6,056 nucleotides of DNA from Candidatus Eiseniibacteriota bacterium (GCA_030610515.1 JAUWRQ010000081.1:1-6056), one strand, 5' to 3'; positions 1 through 5,969 are shown, counted from the first letter of the stretch. Program-made: numbers and translations. The notes: generated by a model from the letters alone, not told the origin.

Positions 1-38
1 CACGGAGGCCGGGCGCTGACGCGAGTAAGAAGAAGTAG
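1..38 (+). CDS. Possible 3' end of an upstream gene (partial)
   Basis: The first bases probably hold the tail of the gene preceding the permease. Reading from base 3 gives a short basic C-terminus (R-R-P-G-A-D-A-S-K-K) ending at TAG 36-38; reading from base 2 stops earlier, at TGA 17-19. The sequence does not decide between them. In BMP-type nucleoside transporter operons the gene just before this kind of permease usually encodes the first permease, so that is the expected identity, but ten residues cannot prove it. Confidence 0.3.
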   Translation, partial: RRPGADASKKK

Positions 39-42
39 ATAC

Positions 43-54
43 GGAGGGCGGGAG
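43..54 (+). promoter_or_regulatory. Ribosome binding site for the GTG-started permease
   Basis: A purine-rich stretch GGAGGGCGGGAG sits directly before the gene. Its last GGAG (51-54) is five bases from the GTG at 60, which supports that non-ATG codon as the start. Confidence 0.65.
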
Positions 55-59
55 CAAAC

Positions 60-962
60 GTGTTCGAACTGGTGGTCTTCGATTCAGCGATGAGGATGGC
101 GACCCCGCTCATCCTGGCGGCCCTGGGAGGGCTCTTTTCCGAGCGCTCCGGGATCGTGAACATCGCGCTCGAGGGTATCATGCTGACCGGCGCGTTCGCG
201 AGCATCCTCGTGACGTACTACACGGGAGACCCGTGGGTCGGTGCGCTGGCGGGTATGTCCGCCGGCGTGCTCGTGTCGAGCATCCACGCGGTCGTGTCGA
301 TCACGTTCAGGGCGAATCAGATCGTCAGCGGCGTCGCGATCAACTTGCTGGCGATGGGCGCGACGCAGTTCCTGACGTGGGTTGTCTGGGGAAGCTCCGC
401 GAACTCCCCTCCGGTACAGGGCATGGCTCACTGGTCGCTGCCGGAAGCCTGGGGTCCCGCCGCGCGGGCCGTGAACGCCGTCATCGGCCACTACCCACCA
501 CTCGTGTACGTCACGATCGCGGGCGTCGCGATAGCGCACGTCGTTCTCTGGCGGACGCCGTTCGGGCTGCGCCTCCGCGCCGTCGGGGAGCATCCGGAAG
601 CGGCCGACACCCTGGGCGTGCGCGTGCACAGGATGCGTTTCGCCGGCGTCCTCATATCCGGAGCCCTCGCGGGTCTCGGCGGAGCCTTCCTCGCGCTCAA
701 CACGCACCAGTTCGTGAAGAACATGTCGGCGGGCCGCGGCTTCATCGCCCTGGCAGCGATGATCTTCGCGAAGTGGAACCCCGTGGGCGCGCTCGGGGCC
801 TGTCTCCTCTTTGGTTACGCCGAGGCCGTTCAGATGGGTCTCCAAGGCGGCGGTATTCCCACGCAGTTCGTGCAGATGATACCGTACGTCCTCACGATGG
901 TGGCCCTCGTGGGCGTGATAGGACGCGCCCGTCCCCCGGCGGCCTTGGGCAAGCCATACTGA
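60..962 (+). CDS. BMP-family (nucleoside-type) ABC transporter, inner-membrane permease
   Basis: This is an integral inner-membrane subunit of an ABC importer of the kind that takes up purine nucleosides with a BMP/Med-type lipoprotein (NupQ/YufQ-like, related to branched-chain amino acid and ribose permeases). Seen in the sequence: 300 residues, the normal family length, with about eight hydrophobic segments. Family signatures are FSERSGIVNIALEGIML near residues 26-42, TPFGLRLRAVGEHPEAADTL near 166-185 (the cytoplasmic loop that contacts the ATPase) and AGRGFIALAAMIFAKWNP near 224-241. The GTG start is chosen for its ribosome binding site and because the first hydrophobic segment follows at once. 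Partner subunits are not in the window and are expected upstream. The downstream gene has its own promoter, so this looks like the last gene of its operon. The family is secure; the exact substrate (nucleoside or another small molecule) is inference. Confidence 0.9.
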   Translation: MFELVVFDSAMRMATPLILAALGGLFSERSGIVNIALEGIMLTGAFASILVTYYTGDPWVGALAGMSAGVLVSSIHAVVSITFRANQIVSGVAINLLAMGATQFLTWVVWGSSANSPPVQGMAHWSLPEAWGPAARAVNAVIGHYPPLVYVTIAGVAIAHVVLWRTPFGLRLRAVGEHPEAADTLGVRVHRMRFAGVLISGALAGLGGAFLALNTHQFVKNMSAGRGFIALAAMIFAKWNPVGALGACLLFGYAEAVQMGLQGGGIPTQFVQMIPYVLTMVALVGVIGRARPPAALGKPY

Positions 963-978
963 GTTCCGCAGGCTTACC

Positions 979-1000
979 GGGGCACGTTGCACCGAGCCCC
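979..1000 (+). other. Inverted repeat after the permease gene
   Basis: GGGGC (979-983) and GCCCC (996-1000) can form a five-base-pair stem with a twelve-base loop, 16 bases after the permease stop codon. The position suits the end of a transcript, but there is no T-run, so it is not a convincing intrinsic terminator. A Rho-dependent end or mRNA 3' protection is equally possible. Confidence 0.25.
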
Positions 1001-1020
1001 AGAGGTTCCCAAGAGCGCGT

Positions 1021-1084
1021 CCCGCGCCCGCCGCGTCCGATCGAGAATCCTGCCCGCGCCCGCCGCCTCCAATCGGAAGTCCTG
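1021..1084 (+). repeat. Two tandem imperfect 32-bp repeats in the intergenic spacer
   Basis: Copy 1 (1021-1052) and copy 2 (1053-1084) abut exactly and match at 27 of 32 positions by eye. Both begin CCCGCGCCCGCCGC and end TCCTG; the differences lie in the centre and second half. A degraded third copy may follow to 1120: GCGCCCGCC recurs at 1097-1105 and the segment ends in TCCCTG. The repeat lies between the permease stop and the promoter of the next gene and shows no sign of coding. Function unknown; it may be slippage-derived or a genome-wide intergenic repeat. Confidence 0.7.
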
Positions 1085-1125
1085 CCGGTGTGCGCCGCGC
1101 CCGCCTACGGAACCTCCCTGCTTCA

Positions 1126-1154
1126 TTGACTTTGCGGAGCCCTGCGCATAGAAT
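1126..1154 (+). promoter_or_regulatory. Sigma70-type promoter for the lipoprotein gene
   Basis: The -35 box TTGACT (1126-1131) and the -10 box TAGAAT (1149-1154) are separated by exactly 17 bp. Each box differs from the E. coli consensus at one position. Transcription would start near 1160-1162, leaving a leader of about 72 bases before the ATG at 1233. The surroundings are very GC-rich, so this AT-containing pair stands out. The match is direct; activity is inferred. Confidence 0.7.
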
Positions 1155-1164
1155 CTCTGTACCT

Positions 1165-1201
1165 ACGCGGGCCCGCGGGTTGCCGCCGCGGGTCTTCGCG
1201 T
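1165..1201 (+). promoter_or_regulatory. Long stem-loop in the 5' leader of the lipoprotein mRNA
   Basis: ACGCG (1165-1169) pairs with CGCGT (1197-1201). G1170 pairs with C1194, and G1171 with T1193 as a wobble pair. CCCGCGG (1172-1178) pairs with CCGCGGG (1186-1192). This makes about 14 base pairs with a two-base bulge (TT, 1195-1196) and a seven-base loop (1179-1185). It begins a few bases after the predicted transcription start and ends about 19 bases before the AGGAG ribosome binding site. It lacks a T-run, so it is not an intrinsic terminator. A 5' stabilising hairpin or a protein-binding site is plausible. Confidence 0.5.
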
Positions 1202-1232
1202 CACCACGCGCATCTCAGACAGGAGTGTTCTC

Positions 1233-2507
1233 ATGGGACGAGCCAAGCTCTGGCCCCTGGTTCTCGTTTCGGTCCTGCCGCTTCTGGTCCTCTTCGGGTG
1301 CAGTGAGAGCGAAGTCAATCCGTTCGACCCGTCGCAGGATGCGGAACCCCCGATTGCCACGAGTTTCACGTACTCCGGGGGAGAGGCCCAGTGGTCGACG
1401 AACGAAGACGCCCTGTGCGTCCTCGAGTACGGTCCCGTAGGGGGCGAGTACGACCACTACGTGTACGAGTCGACGAAGTACCACTCGACGTTCCACCGTG
1501 TGAGGCTCCTGGCTGCGGCCGACGGGGAGGAATATCAGATTCGGATCAGGAGCCTCGACCGCGCGGGCAACGAGGCCTACGAGGACGACGGTACGCCCTC
1601 GACCATCACTGCACGCGCCGTGCGCGACGAGACGATGACGCTCTCGATGATCGACGTCGGCTGGGGACTCTCAATGGTCCTGACGACGCCCGACGGTTCT
1701 CACGCGCTCATAGACGCGGGACACGATGACCACCTGTCCGACGTCCTCAGGTTTCTGCAGGATTGCGGCATAGGCTGGTTCGATGCAGCGATTGCGACGC
1801 ACTACCACGGCGACCACGTCGGGGGGTACGCCGAGGACGACGGCGTGCTCGACGTCTACGGCATCGGCGCTTTCATCGCGCCCGACGCCACAACGGCCTA
1901 CATACCGATCTGGGGTTCGATCGCCGAGAAGATCGGCGACCTGGGCCTCGACGTCACCTACGTGAACCAGGGCGACGATTCCGACAACACTCCGGAGCTC
2001 GACTGGGACGACACCCCGGGATTCCACGTGGAGGTGCTCGGAGCGGCCTACGGAGGCCTGATAGGAGGCCCGGAGGACACCGGAGACGAAGGCATGAAGG
2101 GCAACAACGACTCCATCGTGATGCGCTTCACCTACGGCGGGGTCTCGTTCGTCACGACGGGCGACGCGGAGCACTTCACGGAGTACAGGATCGTCGACGC
2201 ATACGGGCGCGAGGGTTGCCGGTCGGACCTCCTTCAGATCGGCCACCACGGGAGCGATGACGCGTCCTCTGAGCTCTGGCTCGACAACATCTCCCCGAGG
2301 ATCGCTCTCATCTCCAACGCCATGGTAGAGGTAGCTCTTGAGAAGGAAGAGGTGCTTCAGGGTATTCGCGCGGTCGACGCCGACTACTTCGTGACCGATC
2401 GCGTCTTCCCCAACACACCGCGGAACGTCGACCCCTCGTACGGTCACCTGATTGCAGTGACCGACGGCGGGACGATCGAGATCATCCTCGAGAGGCACGA
2501 GTGGTAG
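1233..2507 (+). CDS. Secreted lipoprotein: fibronectin-III-like domain plus ComEC/Rec2-type MBL-fold hydrolase
   Basis: This is a 424-residue exported protein. A signal peptide (residues 1-22) ends in a lipobox, Leu20-Phe21-Gly22-Cys23, so Cys23 is probably lipidated. Residues about 40-128 look like a fibronectin-III-like module of the kind beside extracellular metallo-enzymes (AQWSTNEDA, VLEYGPVGGEYDH, a closing RSLDRAGNEAYE). Residues about 135-420 are a metallo-beta-lactamase-fold domain of ComEC type: MIDVGWGLSMVL...ALIDAG (139-163), the metal motif THYHGDHVGG (189-198; His190, His192, Asp194, His195), NNDSIVMRFTYGGVSFVTTGDAE (291-313, Asp311) and LLQIGHHGSDDASS (333-346, His338/His339). 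The usual family motif D-V-G-Q-G-D is altered to D-V-G-W-G-L. There is no polytopic ComEC channel. Start: AGGAG at 1221-1225, seven bases before ATG. Related domains cleave phosphodiesters, so an extracellular nuclease or phosphodiesterase is possible; the substrate is unknown. Confidence 0.88.
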   Translation: MGRAKLWPLVLVSVLPLLVLFGCSESEVNPFDPSQDAEPPIATSFTYSGGEAQWSTNEDALCVLEYGPVGGEYDHYVYESTKYHSTFHRVRLLAAADGEEYQIRIRSLDRAGNEAYEDDGTPSTITARAVRDETMTLSMIDVGWGLSMVLTTPDGSHALIDAGHDDHLSDVLRFLQDCGIGWFDAAIATHYHGDHVGGYAEDDGVLDVYGIGAFIAPDATTAYIPIWGSIAEKIGDLGLDVTYVNQGDDSDNTPELDWDDTPGFHVEVLGAAYGGLIGGPEDTGDEGMKGNNDSIVMRFTYGGVSFVTTGDAEHFTEYRIVDAYGREGCRSDLLQIGHHGSDDASSELWLDNISPRIALISNAMVEVALEKEEVLQGIRAVDADYFVTDRVFPNTPRNVDPSYGHLIAVTDGGTIEIILERHEW

Positions 2508-2510
2508 GCG

Positions 2511-2574
2511 CGGGGATTCAAACCCCGTACCGGTGTCGGGCTGGACTGACGCGCGGCCGGAATCGCGCCGGCGC
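2511..2574 (+). other. Two intercistronic hairpins between the hydrolase and the transporter genes
   Basis: The 87-bp gap holds two stem-loops. The first is CGGGG (2511-2515) with CCCCG (2523-2527) around a seven-base loop. The second is GCGCGGC (2551-2557) with GCC (2567-2569) and GCGC (2571-2574), one bulged G and a nine-base loop. Neither is followed by a T-run, and I see no promoter boxes in the gap, so the downstream genes may be read through from the hydrolase promoter. These structures could trim or protect the mRNA or mark a Rho-dependent end. Confidence 0.35.
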
Positions 2575-2577
2575 ACT

Positions 2578-2586
2578 GGAGCAGGA
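2578..2586 (+). promoter_or_regulatory. Ribosome binding site for the GTG-started MalF-type permease
   Basis: GGAGCAGGA precedes the GTG at 2595; the AGGA at 2583-2586 is eight bases away. It supports this start over the internal ATG at 2631, which would cut off the basic N-terminal stretch and has no comparable site before it. Confidence 0.5.
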
Positions 2587-2594
2587 CCCACGCT

Positions 2595-3569
2595 GTGACC
2601 TGGCTCGGGAATCTCAAGCGGAAGAAGATCATGGACCCCCTGACGGCGGTCCTCTATCTCGTGCCCGCCGGCGTGATAGTCGTCGTCTTCAGGATGATCC
2701 CGATCGGCTCGGCCTTCATCCTCTCGTTCTTCGACGTGAAAATGGGGAGGATAAGGGGCTTCGTCGGCCTGGCGCAGTACGCGAGGCTCTTCCAGGATCC
2801 GACCTTCTGGAGTTCTCTCGGAACGACCGCGTACTACGTTGTGGGGGTCGTTCCGCTCTCGCTCTTCTTGTCTCTCCTGGCGGCGGTCCTCCTGAACCAG
2901 AAGATCAGGGGTCTGGGCTTCTATCGCACGGTCTACTTCCTTCCCGTGGTGACCTCGCTCGTCGCGGTCTCGATGGTGTGGAAGTGGATCTTCCATCCGA
3001 GACTCGGTCTCCTGAACTACTTCCTCGGGTTCTTAGGAGGTGGATCTCTGCAGTGGCTGGAGGAGCCGCGCGGGATATTCGAGATGGCGGCCGGGGCCAT
3101 GGGGTGGTCGTGGTGGCCCGCCGGCCTCGCCGGCCCGAGCCTCGCACTCATCGCCGTCATCGTCGTCGCTATCTGGAGAGGCATCGGCTACAACATTGTC
3201 ATCTTCCTAGCGGGGCTCCAGAACATCCCGGACCAGTACTACGAGGCGGCGCGCATCGACGGGGCGAACCCGAGGCAGGTCTTCTGGCGCGTCACGTGGC
3301 CGCTCCTCTCGCCGACGACGTTCTACGTGCTCCTCTCCACGACCATCGTTTCGTTCCAGGTGTTCACGCAGATCTACCTCATGACGGGTCCGCCGGTGGG
3401 CGGACCGATGGGCACGACGAAGGTCATCGTCTACTACCTGTTCGAGAAGGGCTTCGACGCAGGCGGGAACATGGGCTACGCAAGCGCCGTTGCTCTCGTG
3501 CTCTTCCTGATCATCCTGTCTCTCACGCTTTTCCAGCGACGCGTCGTCGAGAGGCGCGTCTACTACTAG
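2595..3569 (+). CDS. CUT1-type ABC importer permease, MalF/UgpA class
   Basis: This is the first membrane subunit of a carbohydrate or glycerol-phosphate-type ABC importer. At 324 residues it is near the usual length of UgpA-like proteins. It has a basic N-terminus (LKRKK) and six hydrophobic segments at roughly 15-35, 76-98, 108-130, 182-205, 240-262 and 292-313. The cytoplasmic EAA loop that couples to the ATPase is clear: EAARIDGANPRQVFWRVTWP (217-236), followed by LL. RTVYFLPVVTSLVAVSMVW (111-129) is also typical. The periplasmic loop between the third and fourth segments (about 131-181) is longer than in plain UgpA, with a Trp/Gly-rich stretch near 150-180. The gene lies 46 bases before the second permease. 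The GTG start rests on the upstream ribosome binding site. Family certain; substrate not determined. Confidence 0.93.
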   Translation: MTWLGNLKRKKIMDPLTAVLYLVPAGVIVVVFRMIPIGSAFILSFFDVKMGRIRGFVGLAQYARLFQDPTFWSSLGTTAYYVVGVVPLSLFLSLLAAVLLNQKIRGLGFYRTVYFLPVVTSLVAVSMVWKWIFHPRLGLLNYFLGFLGGGSLQWLEEPRGIFEMAAGAMGWSWWPAGLAGPSLALIAVIVVAIWRGIGYNIVIFLAGLQNIPDQYYEAARIDGANPRQVFWRVTWPLLSPTTFYVLLSTTIVSFQVFTQIYLMTGPPVGGPMGTTKVIVYYLFEKGFDAGGNMGYASAVALVLFLIILSLTLFQRRVVERRVYY

Positions 3570-3600
3570 AACGTCCGCAAGCGCGGGTAGCGCGCCGGCC

Positions 3601-3606
3601 GGAGGA
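3601..3606 (+). promoter_or_regulatory. Strong ribosome binding site deciding a TTG start
   Basis: GGAGGA lies nine bases before a TTG codon at 3616. There is no ATG or GTG near it that keeps the basic N-terminus before the first membrane segment. The site abuts the palindrome CCGGCCGG (3595-3602), which could partly hide it in the mRNA. Confidence 0.65.
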
Positions 3607-3615
3607 AACAAGAGC

Positions 3616-4632
3616 TTGGAGTCGACGGCAACGCTCAAGGACAGAGATCTCAACGCGGGCTTCCGCCTGAGGCGCGGCGCGGGCAGGTTCGGCGTCTACG
3701 CCGGACTCTGGGTCGGCATCATCGTCATGATCGTTCCGTTCTTCTGGATGATGTCGACATCGCTCAAGTCGCCGATCGAGATCCTGGAGTTCCCGCCGAC
3801 GTGGATTCCGACTGGGCACTACGTGAGTGCCGGGGAAGGGACGTGGGACGAGGTCTACGTGGTCTCGCGGGACGAGAGGGCGGGGTCCGTGACGGTGCGG
3901 CGCGTGGAGAGCGGAGCGGAGTCCGTGGTCGCCGAGGACCAGGTGAAGGACAGGATCCGTCTCAGGTTCGGGAACTACATCGAGGCGTGGAACCAGGCGC
4001 CGTTCGCGCGCTACTACTTCAACACAATCTTCGTGACTCTCTTCGTGGTGGCCGGCGTGCTCGTGACGTCTTCGCTCGCCGCGTACGCGTTCGCCAGGAT
4101 GAAGTTCCGGGGGAGGGACAATCTGTTCGTTGTCTTCCTCTCGATGATGATGGTGCCGCAGCCCGTCTACATCGTTCCGTCGTACATCATCCTCGTCAAG
4201 CTCGGCTGGGTGAACACCTACCAGGCTCTCATCATCCCGTGGATCGCGCACATCTTCAGCATCTTCCTCCTGCGCCAGCACTTCAAGACGATCCCGAACG
4301 ACCTGTACGACGCGGCCATCATCGACGGCTGCAGCCGGTTCGCCTTTCTGTGGAGGATCATGCTACCGCTCTCGAAGGCCGTGCTCGTGGCCGTCGTCAT
4401 CTTCACGATCGTGGGCACCTGGAACTCGTTCCTGTGGCCACTGGTCATGACCAACACGCCGGACGTGCGGCCGCTTCAGGTCGGACTCGCGAGATTCTCT
4501 CAGGAGCAAGGCACGAATCACGAACTCATGATGGCAGCGGCCGCGTTCTCCATCGCGCCATTGATCGTCGCGTACTTCTTCGCACAGAAGCAGATCATCC
4601 AGAGCTTGGCGACGTCGGGTATGAAGAGCTAG
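3616..4632 (+). CDS. CUT1-type ABC importer permease, MalG/UgpE class, with a periplasmic insertion
   Basis: This is the second membrane subunit of the same importer, pairing with the preceding permease. It has 338 residues, about 50-60 more than typical UgpE/LacG proteins. Hydrophobic segments lie near 25-47, 133-157, 168-194, 200-220, 253-275 and 306-326. The EAA loop reads YDAAIIDGCSRFAFLWRIML (231-250), followed by PL, with Asp in place of the first Glu, which is common. MMMVPQPVYIVPSYIIL (177-193) and GTWNSFLWPLVMT (267-279) are family hallmarks. The extra length is one block, about residues 66-116, between FPPTWIP and RFGNYIEAWNQAPF, in the first periplasmic loop. It is charged and alternating (VYVVSRDERAGSVTVRRVES), suggesting a small beta-rich element. 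The start is TTG, supported by GGAGGA. The stop lies 16 bases before the binding-protein gene. Confidence 0.93.
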   Translation: MESTATLKDRDLNAGFRLRRGAGRFGVYAGLWVGIIVMIVPFFWMMSTSLKSPIEILEFPPTWIPTGHYVSAGEGTWDEVYVVSRDERAGSVTVRRVESGAESVVAEDQVKDRIRLRFGNYIEAWNQAPFARYYFNTIFVTLFVVAGVLVTSSLAAYAFARMKFRGRDNLFVVFLSMMMVPQPVYIVPSYIILVKLGWVNTYQALIIPWIAHIFSIFLLRQHFKTIPNDLYDAAIIDGCSRFAFLWRIMLPLSKAVLVAVVIFTIVGTWNSFLWPLVMTNTPDVRPLQVGLARFSQEQGTNHELMMAAAAFSIAPLIVAYFFAQKQIIQSLATSGMKS

Positions 4633-4648
4633 CCATGGAGGAGTCCGA

Positions 4649-5935
4649 ATGAGACGCTTTCCCGCTATCGCCACCGTCGTCGCGACGGTAGCCGTGCTGG
4701 TGACCGGCTGCGGAGGAGACGATGGCGCCACGACCGACGGAGTTACGAGCGTGCAGTTCTGGCACGCCATGGGCGGCCCCTTGGGAGACCGTCTCGACGA
4801 GCTGGTCGACGAGTTCAACGAGACTCACCAGGACATCGTGATCGAGTCGGTGAGCATGGGGCGGTACCAGGCGCTGTCGCAGAAGATCATGGCCGCAGTC
4901 GCCGCGGGCGAGCCCCCGGCGCTCGCGCAGGCGTACGAAGCGTGGACCGGCGAGCTCATCGAGAACGGGAGCGCGGAGCCGCTGGACGAGTACATGGCGG
5001 GACCCGGCGGGTTCTCACCTGAGGAGATCGCCGACTTCGTTCCGGGCATGATCGAGAACAACACGTGGGACGGGACGGTCTATTCGTTCCCCTTCAACAA
5101 GAGCGTTCGGGCGCTCTACTTGAACAAGGATCTCCTCGCGGAGGAGGGGCTCGACGCCGCGCCCGTCGATTGGGACGAGTATATGTCGTACGCGGCGCTC
5201 CTCACGAAGGACCGCGACGGTGACGGTCGGAAGGACCAATGGGGGACGGCAGGGCAGATCAGCGCGTGGATGTTCGAGAACCTCCTGATCCAGAACGGCG
5301 GGAAGATCCTCTCGGACGATGGGACAACGGCGGCCTTCGCCAGCTCGGAGGGCGTGGAGGCGGCCGAGTTCATGGTTCGCCTGCTCACCGAGTACGGGAA
5401 GGTGACATCCGGGTACGAGTACCAGAACGACTTCCAGGCGGGCAAGGTGGGAATGATCGAGGGCTCAACCGTGTCGCTCTCGTTCATGGAGGGCAAGTAC
5501 ACCTTCGACATGGCCGTGGCGCCGCTCCCGAGAAACAAGGAGCGGGGGTGCTTCGTCGCCGGCACGAACGTTGTCATCTTCGCCGATGCGACGCCCGCGC
5601 AGAAGCGCGCGGCCTGGGAGTTCATCAAGTGGTTCGTGAGCCCCGACGTCACCGCTCGCTGGGCCGCCAAGACCGGCTACGCGCCCGTCCGGCTGAGTGC
5701 CATGGAGTCCGAAGCGATGACGCGGAGGTTCGAGGAAATAGAAGGACTCGATGAGGTGTATCGGCAGCTCGAGTTCGCTTCGTACGAGCCCCGCTCCGCG
5801 GCCTGGTACGCGGGCCGAAAGCACCTCGAGGAAACCGGCGTGGAAAGTGCCCTCAGGCTGCATCGCAGCCCGGCCGAGGCGCTGACAAAGGCGGCAGAGG
5901 CCGTCAACGCCGAGCTTCGCAGCTCGGGGTACTAG
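4649..5935 (+). CDS. CUT1-type extracellular substrate-binding lipoprotein, UgpB-like
   Basis: This is the solute-binding subunit, which captures substrate outside the inner membrane and delivers it to the two permeases just upstream. It has 428 residues, normal for the cluster. A short signal peptide ends in the lipobox Val18-Thr19-Gly20-Cys21, followed by a Gly/Asp-rich tether. The mature part opens VQFWHAMGGPLGDRLDELVD (35-54) and continues with KIMAAVAAGEPPALAQAYEA (79-98), FPFNKSVRALYLNKDLL (147-163) and WEFIKWFVSPDVTARWAAKT (323-342) before GYAPVR; this resembles UgpB (FWHSMEGELG in the E. coli protein). Asp188, Asp190, Asp192, Gly193 and Asp196 form a DxDxDGxxD loop that could bind calcium. 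The start is fixed by GGAGGAG (4637-4643), five bases before ATG. Placement after the permeases is uncommon. A glycerol-3-phosphate or glycerophosphodiester ligand is possible, but sugars are equally likely. Confidence 0.93.
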   Translation: MRRFPAIATVVATVAVLVTGCGGDDGATTDGVTSVQFWHAMGGPLGDRLDELVDEFNETHQDIVIESVSMGRYQALSQKIMAAVAAGEPPALAQAYEAWTGELIENGSAEPLDEYMAGPGGFSPEEIADFVPGMIENNTWDGTVYSFPFNKSVRALYLNKDLLAEEGLDAAPVDWDEYMSYAALLTKDRDGDGRKDQWGTAGQISAWMFENLLIQNGGKILSDDGTTAAFASSEGVEAAEFMVRLLTEYGKVTSGYEYQNDFQAGKVGMIEGSTVSLSFMEGKYTFDMAVAPLPRNKERGCFVAGTNVVIFADATPAQKRAAWEFIKWFVSPDVTARWAAKTGYAPVRLSAMESEAMTRRFEEIEGLDEVYRQLEFASYEPRSAAWYAGRKHLEETGVESALRLHRSPAEALTKAAEAVNAELRSSGY

Positions 5936-5959
5936 CTGACGACACAATGAGCCGTTCAA

Positions 5960-5965
5960 GGGGGA
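5960..5965 (+). promoter_or_regulatory. Ribosome binding site of the right-edge gene
   Basis: GGGGGA ends four bases before ATG 5970. An earlier ATG at 5947 is followed by a stop after eight codons (TGA 5971-5973), so 5970 is the supported start. Confidence 0.55.
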
Positions 5966-5969
5966 CGCG

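Noticed and set aside
84..992. Minus-strand open frame opposite the first permease
   Set aside because: The translation is Arg/His/Glu-rich with no recognisable domain, while the + strand carries a clear permease over the same span.
979..1000. Intrinsic terminator after the permease
   Set aside because: The stem is only five base pairs, the loop is twelve bases and no T-run follows, so I list it only as an inverted repeat.
1021..1084. CRISPR-like direct repeats
   Set aside because: The two copies abut with no spacers and differ at five positions, and there are no cas genes.
1233..2507. Antibiotic-inactivating beta-lactamase
   Set aside because: The fold superfamily is shared, but the motifs (GDAE, GHHGS) are those of ComEC-type hydrolases, not class B beta-lactamases.
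2511..2527. tRNA T-arm-like sequence (CGGGG, loop ATTCAAA, CCCCG)
   Set aside because: The loop lacks the T-T-C start in register, and no matching acceptor strand, D arm or anticodon arm lies upstream, so it is a simple hairpin and not a tRNA or a clear attachment site.
1671..2996. Long open reading frame on the minus strand (about 440 codons)
   Set aside because: It is the mirror of the GC-rich codon pattern of the hydrolase and permease genes. Its protein is low-complexity, rich in R, D, E, H and V, with no family motif, and it spans two well-supported genes on the other strand.
2501..3670. Second + strand open frame across the MalF-type permease
   Set aside because: It is an alternative frame giving an Arg/Gly/Pro-rich product without hydrophobic segments; the other frame encodes an intact permease.
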